Part shown: positions 22,760 through 37,494 of the stretch, one piece after another
Layout of the letters: each line of letters starts with the position of its first letter
How positions within the stretch are numbered: position 1 is the first letter of the stretch
Assembly (NCBI RefSeq): GCF_000182925.2
Contig: NC_026502.1
Span: 3,782,001-3,846,000, forward strand
DNA: 64,000 nt
Source: Neurospora crassa OR74A
Taxonomy: Eukaryota; Ascomycota; Sordariomycetes; Sordariales; Sordariaceae
Reading direction: 5' to 3'
Notes under the pieces: generated by a model
What the model was told of the DNA's origin: nothing
Databases searched by the model: none
The model's input: the letters and a program-made list of their open reading frames with translations, nothing else
Translations under genes and position numbers: made by a program

Positions 22760-24329
22760 CGATTCACTTTGGACCTGACGAGTGATAGCACGTTATTTCA
22801 ACCTCACAACCGGCACAACACACTTCGCGATATCAAATACCCACCCGGTTCAGCAACCCACACCACAGATTGCACCCTTTGCGGTGCAATGTGTGATCGT
22901 GTCGTTCATTGCCAAGACCCAGATTCCGCTCGCAATTAGGCCAATGATAGGCTCACATTTCCACTGCAGAATCTATTTTCCGATTGGTTGGCCAGAGGCT
23001 GGCTGGCTTTCCCTCAGGTCGGTCGGGTCTTGGCACGATGGACAATCGTTTGCGCCAATCATAAGTGGATCCGAGTCTTCCCTTCTTTCTTTTTATTCCC
23101 GTGAGACAGCAAGCAAACCGACCGACATGAACCATAGGTAGGTGGTTGAAGATCACTCTACTCTGAATAAGTAGTGTAGACTAGACTCCGTAAGAGACAC
23201 ACTAAACTTCGCTAGAGACTATCTTGATATTACCTAGTCCCATGTGGCATCGAGATCTCGATCTCTGAGGAGATCGACAATATCTTAGTAGTAGCCCCTC
23301 CAAAGCTAAACCTTCCAGCGCATTCATTACATACACCATCGCCAACACTAACGACAGCACTAACAACAACACCAACACCAACACTAATAACAACAACTGG
23401 ATCACGACCTTGACCGACACAACCACGTACTACCAGATCGCTACAGAATTGGTAACGGGAACATCAACATCCGGACCACTTGCTGGCCAGAACATTCTAG
23501 CTCTGATTCGACCAGCCCAAGGGGGGGAAAAAAAGTCCATTAGTATCACCATCTAATAAGATAGTGTAATAGCTAGGGAGCAGTAGAGTCAGGATAGGCT
23601 AAATCACAGTGGACTTTACTGAAGACACTCTCCAACCGTGACATCTGACGGACCACTGCAAACTTTGAACTATGTATGACTAGTTACCAACGGTCGATAC
23701 CTGCTAGTTAATTGCTTTGAACATGTCAATTCAAAGACTCACAACAATGAAACCCCAAGGCATTGCTCAAAAAGAATGTGTGATCAAAAATAAAATAATT
23801 CTTAAAGGTGATATCTAAAACTCCTACCAAAGCAAAACCAAAACGCCGCGCAAATGTAGGTAAGTATGTAGGATCTCTAGGAGTGCAAACAAGTCCTGAC
23901 CTGTGAGTCCCATCCTTCAACCCACGAAGCAAGCGCCATGCCTCGCACCAATTAAACTCCTTAAACTCAACCCAACCGAAGCAAACCCAAGCCATCGGGT
24001 ATCACTCCGTTTACCATCCCAATCCAGTCCCATCATCCAGTTCATATTAACGCCAACATCCCAGTAACCACCAGCACAGGCGTCGTCCAAAGCTGCAGCA
24101 TTCCCGGCTCAAGCCAAGCGGGTAAATGCTTACAGTTGCTGAATGAAAGGTGAAAAATAAGGTGCCGCATCGAGCCCCAGAAGCAACAAAAGAAAAATTA
24201 GAAAATAGTCAAATAATAGTAAAAAAAAAAAAGCATAATAAAAAACCGCCCATCCAAATGCCTTAGGTGAACAAAGGGAAAGCAAAAAGAAGGTCGAGAT
24301 TGTAACAAGCATTGGTTGCCTAGGACCCT
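22760..24329. other. Spacer downstream of the transcription factor
   Basis: No supported gene. It holds CTAACA/ACCAACA-rich low-complexity sequence (23340-23400) and A/T-rich bases (24180-24250). Several TAGTAGAC-type motifs near 23160-23200 were checked and lead to no structure. Confidence 0.45.
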
Positions 24330-27040
24330 TTACGGCCCAGTGACCTGCATTGGCTCAACAGGCGCCCTCTGCAGACCAAGGCCCGTATAGAGTACGGCTG
24401 TGTTGAGATCACCCATGGGGAAGGGCAATGCCTCGGCCAAAGTTTCCAGGTCAAGAGTGGATCCCACTAGATCCTTCACGGTGCTCAAACTACGCAATAA
24501 GCGAGTCGCTTCGACGGCACCGTGATGTTGCATGGATGCTAGTTGCAGTGAACCGATGGTGACAAGGTCAGCAGGCTCCGAGGTGAAAAACGGGAGGAAA
24601 TCGGACTGAGTGTCTGACGTGGAGGACTCTCTCTCCGAAGCATCATGAGAAGTCAGTGTGCTGGATGTGAAACTGTCGCTGGGTCGGCGATTGCCACAGC
24701 TGTCAAAGGTAGATGACAACGAGATGCTGGACTCGCGACGGGGTGCTGCCTGTCTGACTTCCAACTTCAACACGGGAGAAAGAGGTTGCGGGAAATAAGA
24801 ACCATGGTTGTTGAACGGCATCGGCGGCGGCGGAACCAAATTGGAGTTCCCATGAGCACCAAAGGCAGCCTGAGACGGCATCATCACAGGGGATTCGGAA
24901 AGCTCCGGTTTAATGTCGTTGGCAATGGTGCTCAAGTGCTCGGGGTCGGGCGTGAGCGTCACCTGATAGAGAACGGCCGCAAAGAGCATATGGGGGAGCA
25001 GCTCAGGCGGGTTGCCCAACGAGAAGCGAGTTTGGTAAGTACTCGTGAGAAAGATGATGGCCTCAGATGATCGTTGGCAAATATCGGAAGGGTTGGCATC
25101 GTTTCGTAGTCTGGGGGTTGTCATTGCACTGTCTCTCAAGCTTGCGGTGCTCTTTACGAAGGGGCGTAGAAGAGCGAGCAGGCAATAGTGATACCAGATC
25201 CTAAGAAAAAAAGTCAGATATGGCTCATCGAGAAATGGAATGCAACGGGGGGTAACGAACTGTGCAAACAACAAGTCCGGCGTGGTATCCATATCAAGGC
25301 AAAATGTTTCTTCAAAACGCTTGTAGGCATCCAGACACTTTCCATAAGCGTCTTCAAGCTCTTCGGCAGTTGCGGCGTTGGAGAAATTGTACGACGCAAA
25401 AGTGTGCACAGCGGTTGTGATTTCAAACACAAACCGAGGAAGCGGCGGGCAGTGTTCTAGTTCAGCTAGGAACTGCATATGCAGCGCGAATCCTGAACCC
25501 AACATGGTCAATTATCGTAACAAAAGTATAATAATTCTTGTATTAGGAGCTTACCTCGTTCAATGCGATTTTGTGGCTCATCTTCAGGAGTCTCTTCAGA
25601 ACCCTGATATAGCCTCATGAAAAAGGGACTAGTGTTCAGGTCGAGACGACCGGTAAGAAGGCGTAGCATGCTATAGGTAATCAATGTCAGGAACTTGCTG
25701 AGAGCCACAAATATCAGAGACTAAACTCACTGAATCAACGTGAAACCACCGCAATAAGACACTGCCCTGGCTGTTGCGAATTCTTGATCCACATGAAAGC
25801 TCTGTTCACGAGTTATCGCTGCCCTCACGGATGCCCATGCCAAGTCCCAGGCTTCATCGTCTTTTCCTTCAGAGATCTCAGCAAGGGCAAGGACAGCCAA
25901 AGCTTGGGTGCTCGGAAGGTTCGTGTGGTTCGGTTCGGTTGCTAGCAGCCTCTTTGCTTCGCCAATGAATGCATCTCCAAATGCCATTCTGGACACAATA
26001 TTTGAGGCCGTACCGTAAGATTTGCAGGCCTTTCCCAAAATGGCGTTCACCAGGGCCTCGGAACAGTAGCGGGAATCGCCCTCACGAAACGCCTTCATGA
26101 AAGAAGATTGCGGGATGAAGCATAGTAAAGAGCATGGAGCCGAGAAGAATCTGGATAGAAGTCTCTGGACGAGCTGGGTGTCTGATGTTATACTGGTCCA
26201 AGTATGAGGCAAGGGCTCGTTGAAGATACCAGGCACAAGAGGTTGCGAAGAATGTCGCAGAGGAAGGGATGGAAGGGATGAGCTAGAAAACCTTCTAGAG
26301 GACGGATACATGGGCTGAGGGGCGTGAATGAAATCTGCTTGTTCCCTGAACGAGAAGGGGGTGGTAGGGGAGAGATCCGAGGAGAAGCTGCTCCGAGGAG
26401 TGGACTGGTCAAATGGGACCCGGCCCTGACCAAAGTTGTAGCTGCCAATGCCAGCGAAGCTAGCGGCTCTGTGCAGTTGTGATGACTCGGAAGCGGTGGC
26501 TTGAGACGGTGACAGCAATGTTGGTGGTGCACCCAAGCCTCCCATGCTCTGTGATGACGCCGCCTGGAGCGGCTCAAAAAGGTTCCGTATCGAGCGTATC
26601 CAGTCGGCAATAGCCTCTGGTGATTCATCGCCCCGGATCCGTGATAGGAACGACTCCCAGTCCTGCTCGTCGTTGATGAGAGCCCGAATCACCGCATGTC
26701 CCTGCCGTTGCTCGTTTCGAAGTCTTTCAATTTCGGACCTGAGATGGTCCTTGGTACGCCATTTCTTGTCCTCGTATGCGCATTCCTCTCCACGAGACCT
26801 GCACCTGCGGCATGGCATCTGGCCATCACACTGAGGATTGCGTGTTAGTCCAAGTGTGCATGAGCATGGCTTGGGGCAACAGCTTCAAGGCATGATATTG
26901 GAAGCGAAGAGGGTGTGTGTTGATGAAGAAGTCGTCGATGTCTGGGAATGGGGATTGTTCAATTGATCGTTTGAGCATACCTTTGTCCTTTTCTTGCGGC
27001 ATACTAGGCACGCGTTCGGTGTTAGGTGTTGTCTTGGCAT
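24330..27040 (-). CDS. Zn(II)2Cys6 fungal-type transcription factor
   Basis: Four exons on the minus strand: 27040-26981, 26830-25731, 25670-25555 and 25492-24330, 812 residues. Splicing intron 1 restores a complete binuclear cluster: Cys11, 14, 21, 27, 30 and 37, i.e. CX2CX6CX5CX2CX6C, followed by a basic linker and a short coiled coil ([13 protein letters not shown]). The middle-homology region spans roughly residues 250-550 ([44 protein letters not shown]). The C-terminal third is Ser/Pro/Thr-rich. It should be a nuclear DNA-binding regulator that recognises CGG triplets. The middle resembles the nitrate-regulator NirA/NIT-4 clade, but I would not assign a pathway. No co-regulated cluster adjoins it. 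Each intron starts GTATGC, GTGAGT or GTAAGC and ends in CAG or TAG. Confidence 0.88.
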
Positions 27041-30000
27041 GATGATAAGCTGAAATAGTTTGTTGAGTCGTCTGAAGCAACCTGGAAGTCTGCGAGAGTT
27101 AAATATTAAACAGATATAAGACTGTTGTCAGCATCCTGCTGCATGATATCCCGGGTGTTTCTTCGGTTGCCGTGAAGAAGGAGCGGACGTCTTATGAACT
27201 AAGTAACGTCCGATATTGTGCATTCGGGTCAGAAGACGGCCGGGTCTCTGAGATAGCGGGCAGCCCTCAAGCCAATCCAATAGCAGCTGGTCCCTGCACG
27301 TTGCAACTGAGAAGCAATGAGCAGACCAACAACCCCAGGTTCCCGATCTGGACGACCGATGAATCTCGGACTGGGATCCATCCAGGCATTGCGTCCCAAG
27401 GTTGTCATGGTCTCGTAGGGATCCGGGATGTTAGAGCCCCTCATTTTTGCAGCTGTCTCAACAGATATGCAACGTTTTCTCGATCAAGGATGGCGGAAAA
27501 GGCTGCAGTCTCGCAAAGGCAAGACAGCGCATGAATGCCAGGTAGGGACGTTCAGGTACCATCTCATTGGAACAGAGAGCGAACGCAATCAAAGGATATC
27601 AAGCGGGTGGGGCAAGGAAGTGTAGTGTAGTGTAGCCATTGGGCTTTGGTCTGGCCAAGATCGCCTTCGACGGGATCTTCGAAGCCAAGGCCGGCCACGA
27701 TTTTAGACAAGCAAGACAAGTATCTCCGAGATGAACAATCGAGGCGGAGGTTACACTACATACCCATGAGCACCCAATCTTGGTGTATGGAAGCCTCACG
27801 CTCGACCAGGTAGACTCGGGTTGAGGTGTAGCAGTTGATAGGTGGAGCAGGGTTGGCGAGGGCGAATCGTCACCTCCCTTTTGACAGTTGATGATGAATG
27901 ATGACGATAGGAATGTCTAGCTCTTTTTGCTGTTGGCGCGGGGCTGTCTCCGCTCAACCGCCCCTTTTCTCGCGGGTGCGTCTTGGCAGGCAGGACTGAC
28001 TGTGTTGGGCTAAGCACCGAGGTAATCCTCGTTCTCGCTTGTACCGTGGGGTCTTTTCTTTTTTTTATGGACAGTTTTGCGGTGATCGCAGGTGACCAAC
28101 CATACCAGGTAGATTTGTTCGCTGCTCGACCCTACATTGACCATGACAAAGGGGTCGTTCGCATCAGTAATAAGCCTGGATTTCTCTCCATGGCTGAGAA
28201 GCAATGTCTTTTTTTGTTCTTTGAAGTCATCTAATGTCTGTGAAGAGCATCAATAGAGGAGAGGACAGCATTTCGGTTGCTTATGGAAATTTAGTCCGGT
28301 CTGAAGAAGCCGTCTGAGACCCAGAACTCAAAAGTGTTTCGACAGTATGTCATCGCAGCCTCTGAATTAGCTGCGTAAAACGTCAGTAGGAGAAGGATGA
28401 AACAAGCAGCTGTGCACGGAGAACTAACACTTGGAAAAGCCCCAGAAGATGGGTTGGCGGTATCAGATTATGGCGCTATCCGATCATGGCGCATCTCCAT
28501 TTCTGATGGCGCCAGGTACACACTGGAGCCAGGACGGCCCGGAGCCGCCAGCTACCTCTTGACACACTCACCCCCGGGGACACACCGCACCTCAGCCCAA
28601 AATACCTTGTACAAGGTCCCCACCCATGGGATCTGGATCAGCTAGACATGGATGTTCTCATTTTCCCATCCCCTGTGAAGATCGAAGAAATGGATATCCC
28701 ATCTGGGAAAGTTACAGCTTAGATGTAACTAATGGGTGTTGGCCTGCACCGGCAGCCTTTTGGACGGAGGGTTGAGTACGTCACACGTCGAATGCACGCT
28801 ATGTTTCGTCTTATACGAGCTGGCGAATCGTAATAGTGATGTTGGCCAGACGATGGCTTGAAACGTCCATGGCGACATGCCGGGCCCGTCACTTGTTCTC
28901 TCCTCATGAACGCAGGGATGGGACGATGGCGGAGTTGAAGAGCCAGCCCGTGTTCGCTGGTGAAGACCGTGGGAGATCCGGATAGGTAGGACCGTAGTGT
29001 AGTGGTGGTTGTGGTGTGGTGGTGGACGTCTGGCAGCGCTGAGCGGACAGGGGTACTGGCGTTGACAGGTGCGGCGCGCATGCATATGATGCAGGACAGA
29101 AGCGTGACCAGTCAATTTTGGGAAAGACGACCTGCTGAATCCGTTCAGTGGAGATGGTGCCTGAGACGGCCTGGTTCAGTTCCGTGCGCGCGAGCAAGCT
29201 CAACGGTGGAACACTCCGACACGCAATGCTAACGAGCCAGTCGGCGTCTCGTTATGATGGTAGAATTACTCGTGGAGCACCATGCCGTTATAGTGACCGT
29301 TCAGCCCGAAAGAGGAGGGATCTGGAGAGCATTAGATCATGTGAAGAGACGGGTAACACTGATACTCAGGCACTCGTCCGCATTTGCGGTAGTCCGACAA
29401 GTTGATCAAGGCACACTCAGACACCCAGGGACGGGAAGTGCTCCCTACTAGTTTATTCCGGGAACGGTTGATCTTGATGGGTAGCTAGTGCAAACAATTG
29501 CGCAGCAGTCGAGCTGCTTGATGATGATGATGATGATGATGGAAGTTGGAACTCCATGGCTGGCTGGATAGTAAACAAATGCAGCCCTGTTCTCAGGTGG
29601 CTCGCGGGAAGAACGAATGCGGTGCCCTTCTCGGACTTTGCGCGCAGACTGGTGAACCGATCAAATGTTGATCAGACCGACCAGAGGGAGGGGGGGCATT
29701 CGTCTGAGGGCATCGACGATGCAAGCACACCCACAAATGCGCAAAACAAAAAAAAAAGAGTGACGGATGGTGAAATCCAAAAAGAAGGTCGTTGTGAACG
29801 CGAACGGGAAACCACGGCCAGATAGATATATTGACTGCGGTGGCGCTCTTGCCTAGACGAAGAATCCATGACGGCCCAGTCCATGCCCAGGCAAGGCAAG
29901 GCAAGGCACAGCACGGCAGTTCACGCCTGCCTTAAACTACCTACACTACGTCCTACATTGATGTACAAACATCATACATACTGTAGTGGTGGCGAGGTGT

Positions 30001-31070
30001 ATGGAACTTGAAATGCTGAGGAAGGAGCAACACTGAAGAAGACGGAGTGCACGATCGATGTGAACCACTGAGCTGCAGTCAGGAATCGACGGACGCACGC
30101 CGGTTATCGGCCACCACCAAGAATGCCAATAGTCCGGAATCCGGGATGCTATGTTTTGGAGTATCGCAGTCGCGTTAGTCCTGAACCAATTGACGGCAGC
30201 ACGGGCAGCAAGTGTCTGAGAGTGCCAACCAGTGCCGCCGGTTTGCTAAACGGTATGTAAGTCATATAATACTTGCTGTATCCTAGTTCGAGTAACACCA
30301 AGATTTCGGCCCCAAGTGCTGCTCGAGCAGGGGGGCTTGCCAGTACAGGGGTAGGTACCTGTAGGGTGTGGTGCACGAGTCACACCACCATAGCATTAGA
30401 TTCAGCAGTATCGTGCATAGATTTTCTTCTTCTTGCGCACCCAAGAAATGCACGATAACACAAATTGGATGCTAATTGATCTTTGCCATCAGGTAGACCC
30501 CGCTTTCTCTGCTCACTAAGCAAGTGCCGTTTGACTGAAGATTTCCGTACCTCTCCACTGCAGGGTTGACATCCATCTGTATATTGACGGTAGGTTACCT
30601 TGACAAAAAGAGGTGTTTAGAGGGTTATCATCGTAGTGTAATTATGGGGGCGTTGCTTTTAGATATCGATAGACAGGGTTACCCGTGCAGGGGTTTTTGC
30701 TGTATCGATAATCGCTTTGATGAATGCCCCCTAACCCTGTAGAAGTACCTACTGCGTACATAGGTAGCCAGGGGGGAGAGTCAGCGGGGGCGTCCGTACT
30801 AGGTATGCCGGCCGGCAACCGATAAGCTTGGCAGTTCCAAAATTCGGCCGTGGTCAGCGCTCCCGTCACTGCCGCCGTCGCCGTGATACCTGGAACCGCT
30901 CCGCCCGCCCGCCTGCCGGACTCGCCGACTGACTGACCGACCGACCGACCGACCGACCGACCGACCGATTGATCTCAAGACCATCCGAGTGTCGCGTACG
31001 CGCCCGGCCTCTTCCCGCTATTTGCAGCCACCACCCATCACCACCGAATTCCTTCTCGTTCGCGCCCAAC
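27041..31070. other. Long gene-poor spacer with simple repeats
   Basis: Four kilobases without a supported gene. Notable: TGATGA run at 29521-29540, A-run at about 29749-29757, GGCAAG pentamers at 29891-29907, and a CCGA/GACC tetranucleotide array at about 30930-30967 upstream of the uS19m gene. At 27619-27765 an imperfect 12-bp inverted pair (GTAGTGTARCC) flanks 120 bp, too weak for a call. Confidence 0.5.
30928..30968. repeat. GACC tetranucleotide microsatellite
   Basis: About ten tandem GACC units (written CCGA/GACC) roughly 100 bp upstream of the uS19m start codon; likely length-polymorphic promoter sequence. Confidence 0.85.
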
Positions 31071-31276
31071 ATGCAGCCAACAAGGGTTCTTTTCAAGAGA
31101 TCCGTGTGGAAGGGTAAGTTATTTTGTTTTGTCTCCTCCTAAGCTTCACCTTGCGATAATGTACTCTTTGCGCCGTCCAAGACAGTCAAGCTAACCCGCA
31201 TCGCCGACTCCAGGTCCGCACATTGTCCCGTAAGCTCTACTACCCCTTCCCCTCGTTTCTGTCCCCGCGATCTCAA

Positions 31277-31310
<34 letters not shown>

Positions 31311-32209
31311 AATTCAATGCGCCGGCGCACTCCCGAGGACTCTCTCTCCTCCCTGCTCCCGATCAAAGCTGCCGGCGCATGTCCATCATTCTCTACGAGC
31401 CCATCCCGCGACATTCCCCTCCATCCGCGAACCAACGCAGTCCAACCGAATCCAACCGCAACGCTACAAGCATAGTCACCTATCTTGAGCGCAAACGGGC
31501 ACTAACCACCAACGCATACACACAAAACAGTCTCCCCATCCAGCGCCCCGAGCCCGGCAAGAAGATCGCTCCCATCCGCACCCAGGCCCGGTCCGCCACC
31601 ATCCTGCCCAACTTTGTCGGCCTCAAGTTCCAGGTACACAACGGCAAGGACTACATTGACTTGACTGTCACCGAGGAGATGGTGGGGCATAAGCTTGGAG
31701 AGTTTTCTGCGTAAGTGCTCTTTCTTTCTTTCTTTTTTTTTTTTTTTGGTTCTTTCTTCCCCTACTTTCACTAGTCTACTTTTTTCCTTTCTTTTCCTTC
31801 TTTGACTATTATTTTTCAATTTCAATATATTATTTTTTTAAAGGGTCTTTTTTTTTTCCTTTTTTTTTTTTTTTTAAGATGGCGGCGGAAATGCCATAAA
31901 TGTTGGCGGTGTGGGAAAAGAAAAAAAAAAAAAAAGAATTTTCCTACACAAAATTCAATGGTCTGACACGGCATGGCCATGGCATTGGCTGGTGGCAAGC
32001 CATGAATGGCTGGACGGGCGACATGTGTTGGACGCCACCACGGGATGATGATGATCGTAGGCGGTGGTGCAGTGTGGTCAGCAGAAAACAAACAACACAA
32101 AAGACACACATTGGGCATATGGACATGAACAATTGGACCGACACTAACTGAATGGTTCAAAACCTCAAACAGTACACGCAAGCCCTTCATCTGGGGTAAG
32201 AAGAAATAG
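31071..32209 (+). CDS. RSM19: Mitochondrial small-subunit ribosomal protein uS19m
   Basis: Four exons: 31071-31113, 31214-31229, 31531-31710 and 32173-32209, 91 residues, the same length as yeast Rsm19. Start [15 protein letters not shown], then [56 protein letters not shown] and the basic end KPFIWGKKK. These are the core uS19 blocks ([39 protein letters not shown]). It sits in the head of the mitochondrial small subunit. Exon 2 has only 16 nt (GTCCGCACATTGTCCC), coding most of GPHIVP; splice sites are GTAAGT, GTAAGC and GTAAGT donors with CCAG, ACAG and ACAG acceptors. Intron 2 contains a GAC microsatellite and intron 3 is 462 nt with long T- and A-runs. The reading is certain because all four pieces are needed to rebuild the conserved protein. 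Confidence 0.95.
31277..31311 (+). repeat. GAC trinucleotide run inside uS19m intron 2
   Basis: About eleven GAC units, intronic, so not under frame selection. Confidence 0.85.
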
Positions 32210-32992
32210 ACAAACCAAACTTCGTTCGTCTCTTCAGTGATGATGATGAAGAAGAAGAAGAAAAGAGAAGAAGAAGTCGATTGATTGATGGATGCGGGTT
32301 TGACACGTTTTTTCTGTGGGCGGCGTTTATTTCGGCAAAAAACAAAAAAGCATATTTTCGTTGCTTATCTGTATCATACCATACCATTGTCAGAGGAGGG
32401 CACAGGTTTCTGTACACATATCATATTTTGGGGCAAATTAGAACTTTCGCTTGGATTCATACTACTGTGCTGTGTCTGTTGTTTCAAGATGAACATGTAT
32501 ATGTTGTGTAGTGTGTAGTTTAATTATGCTTTGTAATTGATAAAAATATGCTAGTATCGCCAGGTATTATTATTTTTAGCCTAGACTAGTAGTCATAACG
32601 GGTTCACTGAGAGCAAACAGGACGATGGCAATCTTCCATAACGGCGCCTCCTGAACGCCAAGCGCAAAAAAAAAAAAAAAAAAAAAAAAAAAAGGAAAAA
32701 AAAAAAGGAAAAAGAAAAGAAGACCCGATGACCCCAAACCCCTTTTGCACCGTTCCCGTGTTGGACCCTTGATTGCCGACCCTTTGCCCATCCATCCATC
32801 CATCGATGCATCATCCTCTTGATATCCTCCTCCTTGAGCAAGTAACCACTTGTTGCCGCCCCTTTAAGATAGTATCATCCTTTGGTCTGCCATGCCACCA
32901 TTCCGCTCACACTCAGGCAAACCACCCACCGTTTCCCCATCCCTTCTCATCAGTAGAGCAGACAGTCCTGCACCGTGACCGTGACTGCCCCC
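32210..32992. other. Spacer between convergent uS19m and TAF10 genes
   Basis: GAA/GAT repeats at 32240-32275 and an A-tract of about 45 bases with single G interruptions at 32667-32711. Shared 3' flank of two convergent genes; no gene seen. Confidence 0.55.
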
Positions 32993-34582
<1,590 letters not shown>

Positions 34583-37059
34583 TCACCTTCGACGACTGCG
34601 ACTTGCGGGCATCGACTCAAATGCATCATCGTCATCTGAGATCTCATCATCACTGATCTCAATCGTCTGCTGCTGTGAGCCCTTTGCCCTCTGAGACTGT
34701 GAAAAGTTAAGTGTTGTCTGCTTCATCCCAGCCGCCGCGCGAGTAGTCCGGGTTTGGGTGGCCTTCGCAGGCGCAGCCCGAGCCTGTGTGGCTCGAGCTG
34801 GTGTGGCTCGAACAGGAGTAGCACGAGCAGAGGCACGGGTAGATGCGACCCTTGATGTGGCCTTGGGCTTCGGTGGTGGCGCTGGCGGGTCTTCTTCGTC
34901 ATCCTCCATGATCACGTCTTCCTCCTCCTCATCCTCCTCCTCCTCCTCTTCGTCGTCATCCTCTGGGTAGTCCTCTTCCTCTTCTTCATCGCTATCTACA
35001 AACGGGGTTTTCTTCTTGCGTCCCCTTGCAGGTGCCTTCTTGGCTGGTGCAGCCTTCTTCGCTGGTGCAGCCTTTTTTGCCGGTGCGGCCTTCTTGCCAG
35101 GTGCTGCTTTCTTGGCTGCTGCTGTGGTTTTGGCCGCTGCTCCCCGTTTTGGCGCCGCTCTAATCGGAACGGGTTGGTTGTCCATGTCCATATCCTCATC
35201 TTCGTCGCTGAAAGTGACGCCAGACGTAGGCACTCTCTTGGTCGGTCTATCGTTTCCTTTCGGTTCGACTTCGGCTGGAATGTCTTCGAGCGCTTGTGGC
35301 TGATTGATCCAGTGGCCGTCCAAATCGGAATCCCAGCCGTCAGGCTTCCGCTTGAATCGTTTTGTGCGCTGGGCTTGCTTGTGCTGACCAGCGTCGAAGC
35401 TCTTCTCCATAACCTGTCTAAAATCTTGAATATGCGCGTCAAGATCGACAATCTTGTCATCGTCGAGCTGAAGGAGCTCCTTCACTTGGGTGGAGAGTGA
35501 CTCGATGACGAACATTTCGACAGCGTGCTTATCGTCCTTGCTAACGAACTGGTTGACCGCATCGCTGAATGGTGCTTGCGGCAAGATCTTGAGGGACTGT
35601 TGGGCAAAGAACTCTTGAACCAAGTTGTCGACCTTGATGGTATCGGCTGACTCAAGTATCTCAGCGATGTCCTCACGCACGCCTGGCGCAGTTGCAACGT
35701 TCTCTGTATATTGTCAGTGTCATACAGTTGTTGATCACACAATTCTCTCAACTTACTTTTTCCTTTGGTATTGCAGTGAAAGCGGACAACATCATTATGG
35801 TTGGCAACTTTTCCCGTAAATCTATTGGAGAATCGATGCGGGTTCTCGACTTCGTACCTGGCCCCATCCGGTGCTGTGTAATCGACCTTTAGGCGTACAA
35901 GCGGCAAAGGTGGCTCCATATCCTCGTCCATGTCGTCGTCCTCTGCGTGAACAGCGCGCCACTCCGCATTGGCTTCTTCAATCATTTCATTAACAATCAC
36001 CATCAGTCGCTTGGTAATCTCATGACGGTTGTTCTGTTTGTCCAGGCCCTTGAAGCGCTTATCTGAGGCTAGAACAATCTCCCTTGTGACAAAAGGGCGG
36101 ACTGTCTTGAGGGGGATCTTGTCGACTTCGAACTTTCTGCCGGTGATGTTGAGAATGGCGACATGCTTTGGGACTGCTTCGCCTGGAACTAGTGATGTGG
36201 CCACTGAGGACCCCGGTTGCATGACGTGGAATCCGGTCTCTGGATTTCGTACGGGATCGATAAGACACTCGTGTTCATGGCCCCAGATGACCAAGTCCAT
36301 GAAATCGGGAAGCATATTCTCGGCGACATAGCTGGTACGGGTGTGTGCATAGTGGTTCTGGTGAAGAGCCAAAAGATTGAACCAGTCGTTTTTCTGCTGG
36401 TTCGGGCGGTAGAACCTTACTTTGTTGTCTCTAAAAGTCCTGTGCATACGCTCATCACGAACGTTGCTCAATCCGTACAAAGCCATTTTCGTCCTGCCCT
36501 TCTGCAACAAGATGGGCTTGACATGTATATTGTCTGCCTCGGGTACACGACCAAAATAGTTGACGAGACCGGCGGCTTGGAGTAGGTCAAGGGAGCAGTA
36601 GTGGCCATCGCCGCTTGGGTCGTCGTGGTTGCCGTGGATAGAGAAGACGGGAATAGCGACGTTGATGTCGGGATCCTCGTAGTTGACAAAGGGAAAGGCT
36701 CCTTCAAAGACTTCGGCAGCGTCACTGAGAAACTCGAGTTCGCATGGCTTCATGCCGAGGCAGTGTTTGCGAAGAGAGCGCATGACCTGGTACATGGATT
36801 TGCGCGAGGGTTTGTTTTCATGGAAGAGATCACCACCCAGCAGGACCATGTCGACGTCCTGCTTCTTTGCTATTTGCATAATCTCGTCAAAGGTGCGCCA
36901 ACTGTCATCCTTGCGGACGGGGTGGCGCTCTGCGTAACCGACATGGTTATCGGTTGAGACGAGGATGCGGATCGTGTCCGCCTCTGGTCGCCTGTTAGCA
37001 AACGTGTGGCAAGAGACTTCTTCCTCGTGGGCATAATAAACCTTACCTGATCTCGGCAT
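34583..37059 (-). CDS. MRE11: Mre11 double-strand-break repair nuclease (MUS-23 orthologue)
   Basis: Three exons: 37059-37047, 36983-35757 and 35703-34583, 786 residues. Removing the first 63-nt intron gives the start MPRSEADTIRILV, as in other filamentous ascomycetes; it has no stop and its length is a multiple of three, so unspliced RNA would add 21 residues. Phosphodiesterase motifs are all present: D16-x-H18 (TDNHVGY), D56 (GGDLFH), N123-H124-D125 (GNHDDP), H212 and H215 (HQNH), H240 and H242 (GHEHE). The capping domain follows, then FFAQQSLKILPQAPFSDAVNQFV. The tail carries Ala/Lys repeats (AAPAKK), acidic runs of Glu/Asp, an Arg/Ala/Thr repeat and QTTLNFSQSQ, ending DDAFESMPASRSRRR. It acts with Rad50 and Nbs1 in end resection and checkpoint signalling in the nucleus. 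Confidence 0.96.
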
Positions 37060-37494
37060 CTTTGCAGATTCTTTTTTTTGCTATATCGCTAGCTTTTCAT
37101 ACCACACCAACTGGTCAATCGACGAGTATGAAATTAGGCAGTGCGGATGGGAGACGAGCGGGTCGCGCGTTGGTTGACGCGTTGACTTTCACGAGGTCAC
37201 ATGGAAGCAGGCAGCATTGCTTGGATAAATGAGCTCGATCTGGGTAAAAGGTCTGTGCGTTTCTGTCTATCAGCACATGGCTGTCCTAGACCATTATGCC
37301 AGGGACAAACTTTACTAAATGGCAGCTGCCCTTTCTATGTACACTCTGCACAGTAGTGCTTGCCCGCCAAAACGACCATAACAATTTCCAGCGCAAACAG
37401 CAAACGAACGGAACTTGCCTCAACTTTTCCAAGACATTGCGCCAGGCAACTGCAGAGGGAGAACCTAGAGGCGGAAAACTTCCACTTCGATAAA
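37060..37494. promoter_or_regulatory. Divergent spacer between Mre11 and the next plus-strand frame
   Basis: About 430 bp between oppositely oriented genes; probably holds both promoters. No clear motif beyond short T-runs at 37070-37080. Confidence 0.4.

Noticed and set aside
27619-27765. Small inverted pair GTAGTGTARCC
   Set aside because: Only 12 bp, one side is a simple GTGTA repeat, and no target duplication is visible.
30900-31000. CCGA array as CRISPR-like repeat
   Set aside because: A plain 4-bp microsatellite without spacers, in a eukaryotic genome.
32660-32715. A-tract as retroposon tail
   Set aside because: No retroposon body or target duplication adjoins it; it lies in the 3' flank of convergent genes.
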